Shown: one piece after another, positions 19,579 through 28,470 of the stretch
Position numbering within the stretch: position 1 is the stretch's first letter
Layout: the number at the start of each line of letters is the position of its first letter
NCBI RefSeq assembly: GCF_003058165.1
Contig: NZ_QBUC01000011.1
Location: 1-64,000 of the forward strand
Direction: 5' to 3'
From: Paenisporosarcina sp. OV554
GTDB taxonomy: Bacteria; Bacillota; Bacilli; Bacillales_A; Planococcaceae
Length of the DNA stretch: 64,000 nucleotides
Notes under the pieces: model-generated
The model's input: the letters and a program-made list of their open reading frames with translations, nothing else
The model's database searches: none
What the model was told of the DNA's origin: nothing
Made by a program: the position numbers and the translations under genes

Positions 19579-19631
19579 GCGTTTCACTCCCTACAGTAGA
19601 AAGATGGCCATGACTTAATTTGAGGAAAGTC

Positions 19632-20444
19632 CTATTCAACTACATCTTCTGGTGGTTGGGTCACATCAAAACCAATCCATTTAATAGAAAGTTCTTTTAA
19701 TTTTCCATTCGCTTTCAACTCATCCATAGCTTCATTGATTGCTTTGAGCAATTTCTCATTGTCTTTTGCCATCGGTATCGCTTGTTCAGTTTTGCTGAAT
19801 TGTTGTTGCGCCTCAAGCTTCAACCCATTAGCTATCGCTTGTTGTCCAGATATCGCATCCGTGATTCCAGCATCGCCATGTCCTTCAGCCACAGCCTGCA
19901 ACGCCCGAAGGTCGTCATCATAAAAATCGAATTTTTTCGTATACGCTTGAGCCTCAACATAATAATTTGAACTTCTATTCAAGGCTACTGTTGCACCATT
20001 TAAATCATCTACGGTCTTGATACTGCTGTCTGGTGCTGAAAAAATCATGGAACCAGAGTAGTAATAAGGCTGAGTGAAACTCACTTGTTTTTTGCGTTCA
20101 TCTGTAATGGTATGGCTATTAATCGCAATGTCGTAACGACCAGTTTGGATTCCTGTAATCATTCCGCTAAAATCGGCTTTTTCAAACTTCGGTTCTAAAC
20201 CTAGTATTTTCGCAATTTCAGTCCCGACATCGATGTCGTAACCTACCATTTTACCGTCTTCCATGTCGGTGAAAGGCACAAATCCCCCTGAAGAAACAAT
20301 TGTTAATTTTCCAGGATTCACAAGATTATATTCTGCACCTGCCCCAGTGTTCGCATCTTTTGAACTATTATTTGCCCACCAAGCAGCCACTGCAACTAAT
20401 ACAACAGCGATTGATATTAATCCAATTATCCATTTTGTCTTCAT
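19632..20444 (-). CDS. Amino acid ABC transporter substrate-binding protein, membrane-anchored
   Basis: 270-residue family 3 (periplasmic-binding, SBP_bac_3) protein: GFVPFTDMEDGKMVGYDIDV and GRYDIAINSHTITDERKKQVSFT are typical. The N-terminus is a hydrophobic segment (about 6-23) without any cysteine, so instead of the usual lipobox it must stay anchored by an uncleaved helix or be released by signal peptidase I. Start preceded by AAAGGAGG. First gene of the operon; the long upstream region contains two hairpins. Confidence 0.88.
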   Translation of the reverse strand: MKTKWIIGLISIAVVLVAVAAWWANNSSKDANTGAGAEYNLVNPGKLTIVSSGGFVPFTDMEDGKMVGYDIDVGTEIAKILGLEPKFEKADFSGMITGIQTGRYDIAINSHTITDERKKQVSFTQPYYYSGSMIFSAPDSSIKTVDDLNGATVALNRSSNYYVEAQAYTKKFDFYDDDLRALQAVAEGHGDAGITDAISGQQAIANGLKLEAQQQFSKTEQAIPMAKDNEKLLKAINEAMDELKANGKLKELSIKWIGFDVTQPPEDVVE

Positions 20445-20630
20445 AAAATTACCTCCTTTTACTTCTTTTGTTTTGGTGAATACTTGTCCATTTTCAAACG
20501 GTGATTTTACTTTTTCGAATTACGTCTGCTTGTCTCTTCTCTTCTAAAAGTCCAAAATATCTCTTATAGGTGGCGTTCTTTTCAACCAAACTATTAATAT
20601 AAGATTGACAACAGTATCATCTTCTCGCTA

Positions 20631-20659
20631 AATAATATGGGTTTAACACCCATATTATT
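20631..20659. promoter_or_regulatory. Perfect inverted repeat upstream of the amino acid ABC operon
   Basis: AATAATATGGGT and its inverse ACCCATATTATT separated by 5 nt, 187 bp before the binding-protein start. Operator or leader hairpin. Confidence 0.55.
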
Positions 20660-20687
20660 CCTGAAGTTGATTCTCTATCGAAAATAA

Positions 20688-20732
20688 ACCACAAATTGAT
20701 AAGGATTTTGAAATCCGAAATCATTTTGTGGT
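20688..20732 (-). other. Two-part hairpin
   Basis: Outer arms ACCACAAA...TTTGTGGT enclose GGATTTTGAAATCC; on the minus strand TTTATTTTC follows, so it may be a secondary terminator or an attenuator-like leader element. Confidence 0.4.
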
Positions 20733-20790
20733 ATTAATCGCTATTGTCATTCAAAAAATAGAGTAAAAGTTCAACTTGTCCTAAAATAAA

Positions 20791-20831
20791 AATGCCCTGC
20801 CCACTCGCAAGTTGCGAATGAACAGAGCATT
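20791..20831 (-). terminator. Intrinsic terminator of the siderophore transporter operon
   Basis: Long stem AATGCcCTG/CAGaGCATT with an inner TCGC/GCGA, followed on the minus strand by TTTTTATTTT. Confidence 0.8.
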
Positions 20832-20847
20832 TTCCTACTAATGATAT

Positions 20848-21855
20848 TTATTTCTTTGTTAGTAAATAGATAAAATATGGTGCACCGATTAACGCAACCA
20901 TTACCCCTGCAGGAAGGCCAATCGGTTCTACGATATTACGTCCGATTGTGTCCGCAATAAGTAAAAGCCAACCACCAATCAGCAAACTAAGGGGTAAAAA
21001 TAACTGGTGACGTGGGCCAATTAATGCACGAGCAATATGCGGTGCCATCAATCCGATAAATGAAATACCACCTGTCACTGAAACAGCTGAAGCAGCTAAT
21101 GCAACTGCAGCTAGTGTCAGAACCATACGTTCTTTTTGTACCGACAGGCCAACGCCAATTGCTACCGGTTCACCTAACCCAAGAATGTTCAATCGATTCG
21201 CTTTCATCAAAGCAAATGGCACGAGCACAAGCAACCATGGCAAGATTGCTAAGACAAACGGCCAATCCGTTCCCCAGATATCACCAGCAAGCCAGCGTGC
21301 AATGAAATCTACTTTGACACGATCCGCGGATGAAATCATCACAATCATGACACCCGATAAAGCCATTGACATACCTACACCCACTAATACTAGTCGCACT
21401 GGTTGCATGCCAGTCGTTCGGCTGTAAGAAAAAACATAAATAATGACTGCCGTCAGCAATGCGCCAAGGAAGGCAACAAATGGCAACATGTAAATGAATG
21501 AACCAGCCTCTGCAGGAAAGTACAAAAAGAATATCGCGACTGCAACTCCTGCGCCCGAATTAATCCCAATAATTCCCGGATCAGCTAATTCATTGCGTGT
21601 GATCCCTTGTAACAAGGCACCTGACAATGCAAGGGCCATTCCTGCTAAAAGCGTAATGACAATACGTGGCAAACGCACTGAAAATAGCACAAACTCTTCT
21701 TTAAGTTCTCCTTGTCCAAGCAAGGTCGGAATAATGCGACTGTAAGAAACCGATGAGTACCCTAGGCCAAGACCTACCCCAGCAGTTGCAATAATCAATA
21801 AAGAAAAGACGACGAGCAGTAAGCGTTGCTTTCGAATAATGGAGGCATCAATCAT
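20848..21855 (-). CDS. Iron-siderophore ABC transporter permease (FecCD family), second subunit
   Basis: 335-residue FecCD permease with about nine or ten membrane segments and family motifs ALSGALLQGITRNELADPGIIG and GGISFIGLMAPHIARALIG. Together with the upstream FecCD paralogue it forms the membrane channel. Its ATG overlaps the stop of the preceding gene (4-nt overlap), with AAGGAGG upstream. Expression is expected under iron starvation. Confidence 0.92.
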   Translation of the reverse strand: MIDASIIRKQRLLLVVFSLLIIATAGVGLGLGYSSVSYSRIIPTLLGQGELKEEFVLFSVRLPRIVITLLAGMALALSGALLQGITRNELADPGIIGINSGAGVAVAIFFLYFPAEAGSFIYMLPFVAFLGALLTAVIIYVFSYSRTTGMQPVRLVLVGVGMSMALSGVMIVMISSADRVKVDFIARWLAGDIWGTDWPFVLAILPWLLVLVPFALMKANRLNILGLGEPVAIGVGLSVQKERMVLTLAAVALAASAVSVTGGISFIGLMAPHIARALIGPRHQLFLPLSLLIGGWLLLIADTIGRNIVEPIGLPAGVMVALIGAPYFIYLLTKK

Positions 21856-22862
21856 GAGAAACTTTGCCCTCCTTTACGCACAATGTATAAGAAGAACGGC
21901 AAGCCCATAATGGCAACTACAGCCGCAACAGGAGTTTCATATGGAGCATTAATGGTCCGTGCTAACGTATCTGCTAGCAACATAAATGCAGCACCTAAGA
22001 AAGCTGACATCGGCAGTACATGGCGATAATCTGTGCCCACAATAGCTCTCACAATATGTGGAATCATCAGACCGAAAAAGGCAAGATTTCCAACAAGGGC
22101 AACAGATGCACCCGTTAATACGATGACAAGAACAAACAAAATCGATTTGATTAATCGAACACGTTGTCCGAGACCAACCGCCATTTCTTCACTTAGCGAC
22201 AAGATGGTTAGTTGGCGTGAGCACATCAATGAAATGATAATCCCTACCAAAACAATAGGCGCAATTAACAGTACTTGATTCCAAGTAGTACCAATCATGC
22301 CTCCTGCAGTCCACATCGAAACTTGCTGAGAAATTTTAAAATAGATACCGATTCCTTCTGCAATGGCATATAGAAAAGCTGAAATGGTAGCGCCTGCAAG
22401 AACGATTCGTAGAGTTGTAAATCCTTCTGGATGAAATGAACTGAAGCCAAATACGAGAATAGCCCCTACTGCAGCCCCTACAAAACACGTCAGCATGACA
22501 CCAAAATAATTAACTGACGGCCAAAAAGCGACGGTAATAGCTAGTGCTGCATTTGCTCCAGCAGTCAAACCCAGTAGCCCAGGATCGGCAAGTGGATTTC
22601 GAGTCATGCCCTGAATAATGGCACCTGAAACGGCAAGAGCCGCGCCTACAAGGGCAGCGGCTACTTCTCGCGGAAAACGTATTTCCCGCAACATGATGGC
22701 TTGGTCATTCGGTGCAGTTGATAGTAAGGCAGATAACACATCTTTTACACTCGTATCGGCTGCTCCGAAAGCTAAAGCCATACCGAAAAGTACCATCATC
22801 AGAATCACGCTCATTCCAAGTTTAATTGAATAAGGAATGCGTTGAATCCGATAATTTAACAT
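21852..22862 (-). CDS. Iron-siderophore ABC transporter permease (FecCD family), first subunit
   Basis: 336 residues, FecCD family: AVSGAIIQGMTRNPLADPGLLG and GNLAFFGLMIPHIVRAIVG are diagnostic. Starts 3 nt after the binding protein and overlaps the second permease, so the four genes form one translationally tight operon. Confidence 0.92.
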   Translation of the reverse strand: MLNYRIQRIPYSIKLGMSVILMMVLFGMALAFGAADTSVKDVLSALLSTAPNDQAIMLREIRFPREVAAALVGAALAVSGAIIQGMTRNPLADPGLLGLTAGANAALAITVAFWPSVNYFGVMLTCFVGAAVGAILVFGFSSFHPEGFTTLRIVLAGATISAFLYAIAEGIGIYFKISQQVSMWTAGGMIGTTWNQVLLIAPIVLVGIIISLMCSRQLTILSLSEEMAVGLGQRVRLIKSILFVLVIVLTGASVALVGNLAFFGLMIPHIVRAIVGTDYRHVLPMSAFLGAAFMLLADTLARTINAPYETPVAAVVAIMGLPFFLYIVRKGGQSFS

Positions 22863-22865
22863 GCT

Positions 22866-23795
22866 TTAGTTCCCCAAGAAAGATTCCTTAAAGAATTCCA
22901 ATTGATAATCAAGTGTCAATGGATCATTGAAATAGAATTCCATCGCATCCACTGTAAACAATTGGTCGTTTTTCACTGCAGGGATATTTTTAAATGTTTC
23001 AGTTTCTTCAAATGAATTGTCTGCATCTTTATGCTTGCTGAAAATTAAATAGTCACCAGTATATTCAGGTAGTACTTCTGCTGACAAAGCATAATAACCA
23101 TCTTTCAATGCCATTTCTTTCACTTTCTCTGGCATGCCTAGACCCATTTCTTGATAAAGAATTTCTGTACCACGACCCCAGTTATCGCCGAATACATATA
23201 GTTGCTTATCAAAACTTTCAATCACAGTAACTGTTGCATCTTCGCCTATTTCAGCTTTGATATCGTCCCCTACTTGTTTTGTGCGAGTTTCAAAGTCGTC
23301 CACCCAAGTTTGTGCTTCTTTTTCTTTATTAAGTAATTTCCCGATTTCTACGTGTTGTGTTAAATAGTCAACTGCACCATACGTAAATGTAACAGTCGGA
23401 GCAATTTCTTTCAGTTTATCAACATTTTTGATATTAGACAGACCAACTATCAAATCCGGATCTAGTTCAATGATTTTTTCAAGATTTTCATCCGTTACTT
23501 CTTCTACACCTTCAAGTTTTTCTTCAAAACGAGGATTCATTTTCGACCAAGAGTCAACTCCTACTAGAGGAACATCTAGTGCCATGACGTTACCGGCAAA
23601 TGAAGATAATACTAATACTCGTTGCGGATCAGCTGGTACTTCAACTGGTCCGTTTTCAGATTCATATGTAATCGTTGTTGGTTCTGAACTTTTTTCTTTC
23701 TTGCTACTAGATGTACCTTCTTCTTTATTGCTCCCGCATGCTGCTAGAACAAACATCACAAGTAGCGATATTAATAATAATGATAATTTTTTCAT
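22866..23795 (-). CDS. Iron-siderophore binding lipoprotein
   Basis: 309-residue FepB/FhuD-type binding protein. Lipoprotein signal with lipobox LAAC (about Cys19); class III binding-protein fold with PQRVLVLSSFAGNVMAL near the N-terminus and WGRGTEILYQEMG mid-protein. I choose ATG 23795 (AGAGGAG upstream) over an in-frame TTG nine bases earlier. Similarity to hydroxamate-siderophore receptors is my impression; the exact ligand is not determinable. Confidence 0.9.
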   Translation of the reverse strand: MKKLSLLLISLLVMFVLAACGSNKEEGTSSSKKEKSSEPTTITYESENGPVEVPADPQRVLVLSSFAGNVMALDVPLVGVDSWSKMNPRFEEKLEGVEEVTDENLEKIIELDPDLIVGLSNIKNVDKLKEIAPTVTFTYGAVDYLTQHVEIGKLLNKEKEAQTWVDDFETRTKQVGDDIKAEIGEDATVTVIESFDKQLYVFGDNWGRGTEILYQEMGLGMPEKVKEMALKDGYYALSAEVLPEYTGDYLIFSKHKDADNSFEETETFKNIPAVKNDQLFTVDAMEFYFNDPLTLDYQLEFFKESFLGN

Positions 23796-23800
23796 TATGG

Positions 23801-24592
23801 TCAATCTCCTCTTACTAAATTATAGGTAATGCAAATCGGTTTTCCTGTACGTGGATCTTCACCAATTTCAGCATCAATTTGAAACAACTCGCGTAATACT
23901 GGTTTTGTGATAATTTCTTCACTTGGTCCAGACTTCACGATTTTTCCAAACTTCATGCCGATAATATAATCAGCAAAACGAGCTGCGTGGTTTAAATCAT
24001 GTAGCACCATCACAATTGTGCGTTTTTCCGTGGCATTCAAATGCTGAAGTAATTCTAATATTTCGAGCTGATGCGCCATGTCGAGATAAGTTGTCGGCTC
24101 GTCCAAGAAAATCATATCTGTTTCCTGTGCAAGGGCTAAGGCAATCCATACACGTTGACGCTGTCCACCCGAGAGCGAATCTACCGGATGTGACTTGAAG
24201 AATTTAGTTCCTGTCACATCAAGTGCCCAGTCAATTATTTCTAAATCTCTTTTGGTTAATCGACCAAACCGATTTTGATGTGGAAACCGTCCGTAAGAAA
24301 CTAGTTCGCCAACAGTTAGCGCACCTGCGCTTTCAGGAGTTTGAGGCAGTACGGCAATTTTCTTTGCAAGACCTTTTGTTGGTTCTTTAACAATACTTTC
24401 ACCGTCAAGAACAATAGAGCCGTTTTGATGTGGAATAATACGAGTTAAAGCTTTCAACAAAGTTGATTTGCCACAACCATTAGGTCCAATAATGACCGTT
24501 ATTTTTTCATCTGGAATGGAAACAGACAGGTTTTCAACAATTGTTCGATCACCATATCGGATTTGCAATTCCTTTGCTTGAAGCCGAACCAT
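23801..24592 (-). CDS. Iron-siderophore ABC transporter ATP-binding protein
   Basis: 263-residue FepC/FhuC-type ATPase: Walker A GPNGCGKST, Q-loop VLPQTPES, signature LSGGQRQR, Walker B MIFLDEPTTYLD, switch His in VLHDLNHAARF. First gene of the operon, unusual in that the ATPase precedes the binding protein. It lies directly behind a Fur box, and a ferredoxin-NADP reductase is transcribed divergently. Confidence 0.93.
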   Translation of the reverse strand: MVRLQAKELQIRYGDRTIVENLSVSIPDEKITVIIGPNGCGKSTLLKALTRIIPHQNGSIVLDGESIVKEPTKGLAKKIAVLPQTPESAGALTVGELVSYGRFPHQNRFGRLTKRDLEIIDWALDVTGTKFFKSHPVDSLSGGQRQRVWIALALAQETDMIFLDEPTTYLDMAHQLEILELLQHLNATEKRTIVMVLHDLNHAARFADYIIGMKFGKIVKSGPSEEIITKPVLRELFQIDAEIGEDPRTGKPICITYNLVRGD

Positions 24593-24629
24593 TTGCTACC
24601 TCCTCTCTATTTTTAATTCTATTTTTAAG

Positions 24630-24644
24630 TGATAACGATTCTCA
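24630..24644. promoter_or_regulatory. Fur box in a divergent promoter region
   Basis: TGATAACGATTCTCA matches the 7-1-7 Bacillus Fur consensus TGATAATNATTATCA with two mismatches. Placed between the siderophore operon and the reductase gene, it can control both. Confidence 0.8.
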
Positions 24645-24663
24645 ATTTCATTTACAATGCAAC

Positions 24664-24669
24664 TATAAT
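24664..24669 (+). promoter_or_regulatory. -10 box of the ferredoxin-NADP reductase gene
   Basis: Consensus TATAAT; the expected -35 position falls in the Fur box, where the sequence is weak. Confidence 0.5.
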
Positions 24670-24753
24670 AGGGTAAGCTAAAACTGTCAAGATTATCGGA
24701 ATTAGTAGTAATATTCAGATTTTAAAGCCAGTTGGGGAAGGATTGAAGAATGA

Positions 24754-25821
24754 ATGAATCATTCAGAACTGTATGATGTAACGATTATTGGCGGAGGCCC
24801 TGCAGGCTTATATGCCAGTTTTTATAGTGGGCTACGGGGATTAAAAACGAAAATTATTGAGTTCCAACCTCAACTTGGTGGTAAAATTCACGTCTATCCC
24901 GAGAAAATGATTTGGGATGTTGGTGGACACCCTCCACTTCCGGGTGCCATGCTAATCGATAAACTGGTTGAACAAGGACTGACCTTCCAACCAACCGTCG
25001 TACTAAATACGAAAGTGGAAGCAATTCACCAGGGCGACGATCAAATTTTCGAATTGGTCACTGATTCGTATGAGCATCATTTTTCTAAAACGATTATCGT
25101 GGCAATCGGCAGCGGTATTCTTACCCCTCAAAAACTTCAAATTGAAGGCGCGGATCGATTTGAAGTAAGCAACTTGAATTACACCATTAAATCCTTGATG
25201 CACTTTAAAGATAAAACCGTTGTGATTTCTGGTGGCGGAAATTCAGCAATTGACTGGGCCAACGAACTCTCACCTATTGCCAAACAAGTGATTGTGATTT
25301 ACAGAAAAGGCGATTTCACTGGACATGAAGCACAGGTCACCAAGCTTTTTGAAAGCAATGCCATCTGCATGTTCCACTCGTCGATTTCTAAATTGATTGC
25401 TTCTGGGGATAATTCAAAAATTGAAACTGTTGAAGTGACACACGCTACGACTGGTGAAATCCAGTACTTGTCAGTGGATGAGATTGTGATTAACCACGGA
25501 TACGAACGTGATATCGCTTTGCTTGAAAACAGCCCTGTACAATTGGAATTATCGGATGGTTCCTTTATCGCAGGTAGCATTAATAGTGAAGCTTCGATTC
25601 CAGGTATTTTTGCAGCAGGCGATATCCTTAAGCATGATGCCAAACTGAATTTGATTGCAGGCACTTTCCAAGATGCTGCAAATGCTGTGAATAAAGCAAA
25701 GCAATTCATAGAACCATCTGCTGACAGTTTTGCAATGGTGTCCTCTCACAACGACGTTTTCAAGAAACGCAATAAAGAAATCGTGAAGCAAATGGTCAAA
25801 GAAACCATAGCAACTCATTGA
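24754..25821 (+). CDS. Ferredoxin/flavodoxin-NADP+ reductase (YumC/YcgT type)
   Basis: 355-residue thioredoxin-reductase-like flavoprotein without the CxxC redox pair. FAD-binding GGGPAGLYASFYSGLRG (about 12-28), NADPH-binding SGGGNSAIDWANEL (about 157-170) and the C-terminal FAD segment IFAAGDILKHDAKLNLIAGT. Supplies electrons to ferredoxin or flavodoxin. Divergence from a Fur-controlled siderophore operon suggests it is the iron-responsive YcgT-like paralogue, perhaps helping to reduce imported iron. I use ATG 24754; a nearby ATG four bases earlier is out of frame. Confidence 0.9.
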   Translation: MNHSELYDVTIIGGGPAGLYASFYSGLRGLKTKIIEFQPQLGGKIHVYPEKMIWDVGGHPPLPGAMLIDKLVEQGLTFQPTVVLNTKVEAIHQGDDQIFELVTDSYEHHFSKTIIVAIGSGILTPQKLQIEGADRFEVSNLNYTIKSLMHFKDKTVVISGGGNSAIDWANELSPIAKQVIVIYRKGDFTGHEAQVTKLFESNAICMFHSSISKLIASGDNSKIETVEVTHATTGEIQYLSVDEIVINHGYERDIALLENSPVQLELSDGSFIAGSINSEASIPGIFAAGDILKHDAKLNLIAGTFQDAANAVNKAKQFIEPSADSFAMVSSHNDVFKKRNKEIVKQMVKETIATH

Positions 25822-25850
25822 AGAATCTTTCTATATACACCAATACAAAA

Positions 25851-25880
25851 AAAGGGGACTGAAACATTTCAGCCCCCTTT
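25851..25880 (+). terminator. Intrinsic terminator of the ferredoxin-NADP reductase gene
   Basis: AAAGGGG and CTGAAA pair with TTTCAG and CCCCTTT; T5 follows, and A/T tracts on both sides make it potentially bidirectional. Confidence 0.85.
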
Positions 25881-26227
25881 TTCTATTTTCTGTCCACCTA
25901 GATGACTACCTTTATCTTACTGAATCTAAACATTTCGGATTTTGTACAACCTGTAGAGCTCTTCCATCAACCTGGAGCGACACTTCGTCAACCTGGAGAA
26001 ACATACATACGTCCATGAATTTGCTAACAGAACAAAAAAGAAGCGTTGCTTTAAAAAGAACTTTGGACACTTTATTAACGTCAATGGTTGAAGGAATCGG
26101 CATGCCTAGAAGCAACATTTTTGGCAAATCCCCACCTCCTGATAACGTGCTTTTTTTGTTATTGCAATCTACAATTTTTTATTGTCATATCTTGTCGAGC
26201 ATTATCAAAACATAATATTTTGTGGAA
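25881..26227. other. Intergenic region with array F
   Basis: Holds the short 21-bp array at 25947-26009. The remaining sequence shows no gene with start signals or family resemblance. Confidence 0.4.
25947..26009. repeat. 21-bp tandem repeat array (array F, 3 units)
   Basis: CAACCTG-led units begin at 25947, 25968 and 25989, exactly 21 bp apart. On the minus strand the unit reads CCAGGTTGACGAAG, related to arrays D and E. It starts 67 bp past a terminator. Confidence 0.7.
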
Positions 26228-26242
26228 TATTTTAAGAAATTT
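26228..26242. promoter_or_regulatory. Possible CodY box upstream of ispA
   Basis: TATTTTAAGAAATTT differs from the CodY consensus AATTTTCWGAAAATT at three positions. CodY control of ispA is known in Bacillus subtilis, which makes the match plausible. Confidence 0.4.
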
Positions 26243-26368
26243 CAAGAAAAATAGCCTATTTTTATTTCCTGTAAAATCGTACATTGTAATCTATTATTTT
26301 TTTTTCAAAATTAATACAATTAAATTACATCTAGAAGCGGCTTAAACAATAATTTGAGGAGGGAGAAC

Positions 26369-27331
26369 GTGGAAAACTTTGTACGCTTAATCCCATACGA
26401 ATTAGTAGAGCAGCTAGAAATGGTAAATGAAATACCCAAAGGGGTCGAGATTATACAAGCCCCTGAAATTTGGTCGGAAACAAAAGGTAAAGGAATTACC
26501 GTCGCGGTTTTGGATACAGGCTGTGATACCGATCATCCTGATTTAGTGGATCGTATCATTGGCGGATACAATTTCACAAAGGATGATGGAGGAGATTCTT
26601 TAAAATTCGAAGATTATAATGGTCATGGGACACATGTAGCGGGAACTATTGCCGGAAATTTAAATAATAGTGGTGTAGTAGGGGTCGCACCAGAGGCAAA
26701 CTTATTAATTTTGAAGGTACTTGGAAAAAATGGTTCAGGGCAATATGACTGGATTATTAACGCTATCCGCTACGCTATTGAGCAAAAAGTAGACATAATC
26801 TCGATGTCTCTTGGCGGTCCGACTGATAAACAAGAACTTCATGATGCAATCATAGAAGCGGTAGATCAAAAAATTCTTGTTGTATGTGCAGCTGGCAATG
26901 ATGGCGATGGGAAAGATTCAACTGATGAATTTGGGTATCCGGGATGCTACAACGAAGTAATTAGCGTAGGCGCCGTTAATCTAGAGCGGAAGTCCTCCGG
27001 ATTTACCAACTCGAATAATCAAGTGGATTTAGTTGCACCTGGAGAGAAAGTGATTTCATGCTATCTCAATGGAACTTATGCCACATTAAGTGGAACATCT
27101 ATGGCAACTCCACATGTTTCAGGGGCATTGGCATTATTAAAAATACTATCTAATACTGCCTTTGAAAGAGAATTAACCGTTCCTGAGTTGTATTCCCAAC
27201 TCATAAAAAGAACAGTGCCACTTGGGAACTCACCAAATATTGAAGGTAACGGTCTGATTTATTTAACCCTTTTGGATTACGTAAAAAAAGTGTTCGATCA
27301 ACCAACTGTACGAGCATTGATAAGTATATAG
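26369..27331 (+). CDS. ispA: Intracellular subtilisin-type serine protease
   Basis: 320-residue S8 protease that stays in the cytoplasm (no signal peptide). The N-terminal inhibitory segment has the ISP-specific LIPY motif in FVRLIPYELV. The catalytic triad is visible: Asp in VAVLDTGCDTDHPDL, His in NGHGTHVAGTIAG, Ser in SGTSMATPHVSGA; AAGNDG holds the oxyanion Asn. I place the start at GTG 26369, directly behind AGGAGGGAG; a TTG in-frame codon upstream lies before the ribosome binding site. The length equals Bacillus ISP (319 from memory). Normally degrades proteins in stationary phase and sporulation. Confidence 0.93.
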   Translation: MENFVRLIPYELVEQLEMVNEIPKGVEIIQAPEIWSETKGKGITVAVLDTGCDTDHPDLVDRIIGGYNFTKDDGGDSLKFEDYNGHGTHVAGTIAGNLNNSGVVGVAPEANLLILKVLGKNGSGQYDWIINAIRYAIEQKVDIISMSLGGPTDKQELHDAIIEAVDQKILVVCAAGNDGDGKDSTDEFGYPGCYNEVISVGAVNLERKSSGFTNSNNQVDLVAPGEKVISCYLNGTYATLSGTSMATPHVSGALALLKILSNTAFERELTVPELYSQLIKRTVPLGNSPNIEGNGLIYLTLLDYVKKVFDQPTVRALISI

Positions 27332-27333
27332 AG

Positions 27334-27376
27334 AAAAAACAGATGCCAGTACGTTCTTATAAGGCATCTGTTTTTT
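27334..27376 (+). terminator. Intrinsic terminator of ispA
   Basis: AAAAAACAGATGCC and its perfect inverse GGCATCTGTTTTTT (27363-27376). Confidence 0.92.
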
Positions 27377-27591
27377 CATATATTTGACTATCAAAGCAAA
27401 AGAGGTTCTATTCATTTTGTTCCCTTCCTACCTTCCCTATTCACATCTATTTTTTATATGTTAGAAAGCATTTTTTAGAACCAATTTATTGATAAAAAAA
27501 TTTTTTTAAAATTGTCCTCTAGACGTTGTGAAATATTTCAATCGTTCTTCTTTAATAAATAACACCAAAAAAAAGAAGGAGTGGATATTTT

Positions 27592-27762
27592 ATGAATGGA
27601 TTAGATGTACCTGTATGGACAGCCATTGTAGGGAATTTTGGATTTCCGATTGCGATTACTATTTATCTATTTTATCGCTTCGAGAAAAAAATCGAAAAAT
27701 TAGAAGTTATCATATTTGAGCTAAATGAAGTTATAAAAGACGGATACCACAAAATGAGTTAA
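27592..27762 (+). CDS. yvrJ: YvrJ-family small membrane protein
   Basis: 56 residues with one N-terminal membrane segment in WTAIVGNFGFPIAITIYLFY followed by a charged helix. Start ATG preceded by AGAAGGAG. It resembles the YvrJ family; in Bacillus subtilis yvrJ sits next to the sigO (yvrI) and rsoA (yvrHa) genes, as here, and belongs to the same acid-stress locus. The function of the protein is not known. Confidence 0.75.
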   Translation: MNGLDVPVWTAIVGNFGFPIAITIYLFYRFEKKIEKLEVIIFELNEVIKDGYHKMS

Positions 27763-27847
27763 AGAGTTGGAGATTCGTACCCAAGTAAGATTATATCTTT
27801 TTTTTACCGCTTAACCGAACTAACGTTCTTTAAGAGGGGGTTGCAAT

Positions 27848-28453
27848 ATGGGAGATGTATACAGTAGTTCCAGTATCAATCAAAGTGTTGAAAACTATCT
27901 AACTAAATTCGAAAAACATCTTCAAAATCCTGTAATAAAATCATTTTTAGATATACAGGAAAATATGGATTTATTAGTAGATGTAATCAACAATCCAACG
28001 AACGTATCAAAGAAAAAACTAGATGATACGTTCAGAGAATATTACTTCAAAATCCGTTTTACTAACTATTTGTCAAAAGCTATATACTTTAATGCAATAA
28101 ATTTTGATAAGAAAGTAAACTTGTTTTTAGATAGGAATAAATCAATTTTAGATTCCCAGCTAAAAGAAGGTGATAATTTAACATTAATTGACTATTTAGT
28201 TTCAAAAGAATGGCAAGAAGGACAAGAAGTGTGGATCGATTCCTCCAATATTGCGGATCATTTAACAAGTTATTCCTTATATAAAGCAATTCATCTATTA
28301 ACAGAAAATCAGCGTCAACTTCTAAATTTAGCTTATATTTATGATTTAAATGATTCTGAAATTGCTATTTATCTAAATAAATCCCAACAAGCAGTTTCGA
28401 GAAGTCATAAAAAAGCATTAAAAAAACTAAGAGAAATAATTGAAAACGGATAG
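27848..28453 (+). CDS. sigO: SigO-like RNA polymerase sigma factor (region 4 carrying subunit)
   Basis: 201 residues. The C-terminal part (about 145-198) is a sigma region 4 helix-turn-helix: LLTENQRQLLNLAYIYDLND followed by SEIAIYLNKSQQAVSRSHKK. The N-terminal 140 residues show no canonical region 2, consistent with the split sigma factor SigO-RsoA of Bacillus subtilis, in which RsoA supplies region 2-like functions. Good ribosome binding site AAGAGGGGG; 17 nt separate it from the next gene, and yvrJ is just upstream. The anti-sigma factor RsiO and oxdC are not adjacent. Assignment rests on the trio of neighbours as much as on sequence. Confidence 0.75.
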   Translation: MGDVYSSSSINQSVENYLTKFEKHLQNPVIKSFLDIQENMDLLVDVINNPTNVSKKKLDDTFREYYFKIRFTNYLSKAIYFNAINFDKKVNLFLDRNKSILDSQLKEGDNLTLIDYLVSKEWQEGQEVWIDSSNIADHLTSYSLYKAIHLLTENQRQLLNLAYIYDLNDSEIAIYLNKSQQAVSRSHKKALKKLREIIENG

Positions 28454-28470
28454 AGAAAGAAGGGGTAGAA

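Larger units (their letters stand above)
20445..20790. other. Long leader region of the amino acid ABC operon
   Basis: Non-coding. It holds a 12-bp perfect inverted repeat (20631-20659) and a longer two-part hairpin (20688-20732). No T-box or SAM-type riboswitch motif was found on the minus strand. Confidence 0.5.

Noticed and set aside
20445-20660. T-box or SAM riboswitch before the amino acid ABC operon
   Set aside because: No T-box motif (GGGTGGNACCGCG-like) or S-box core found.
26100-26345. Overlapping small plus-strand frames before ispA
   Set aside because: AT-rich, no ribosome binding sites, hydrophobic low-complexity translation; this is the ispA promoter region.
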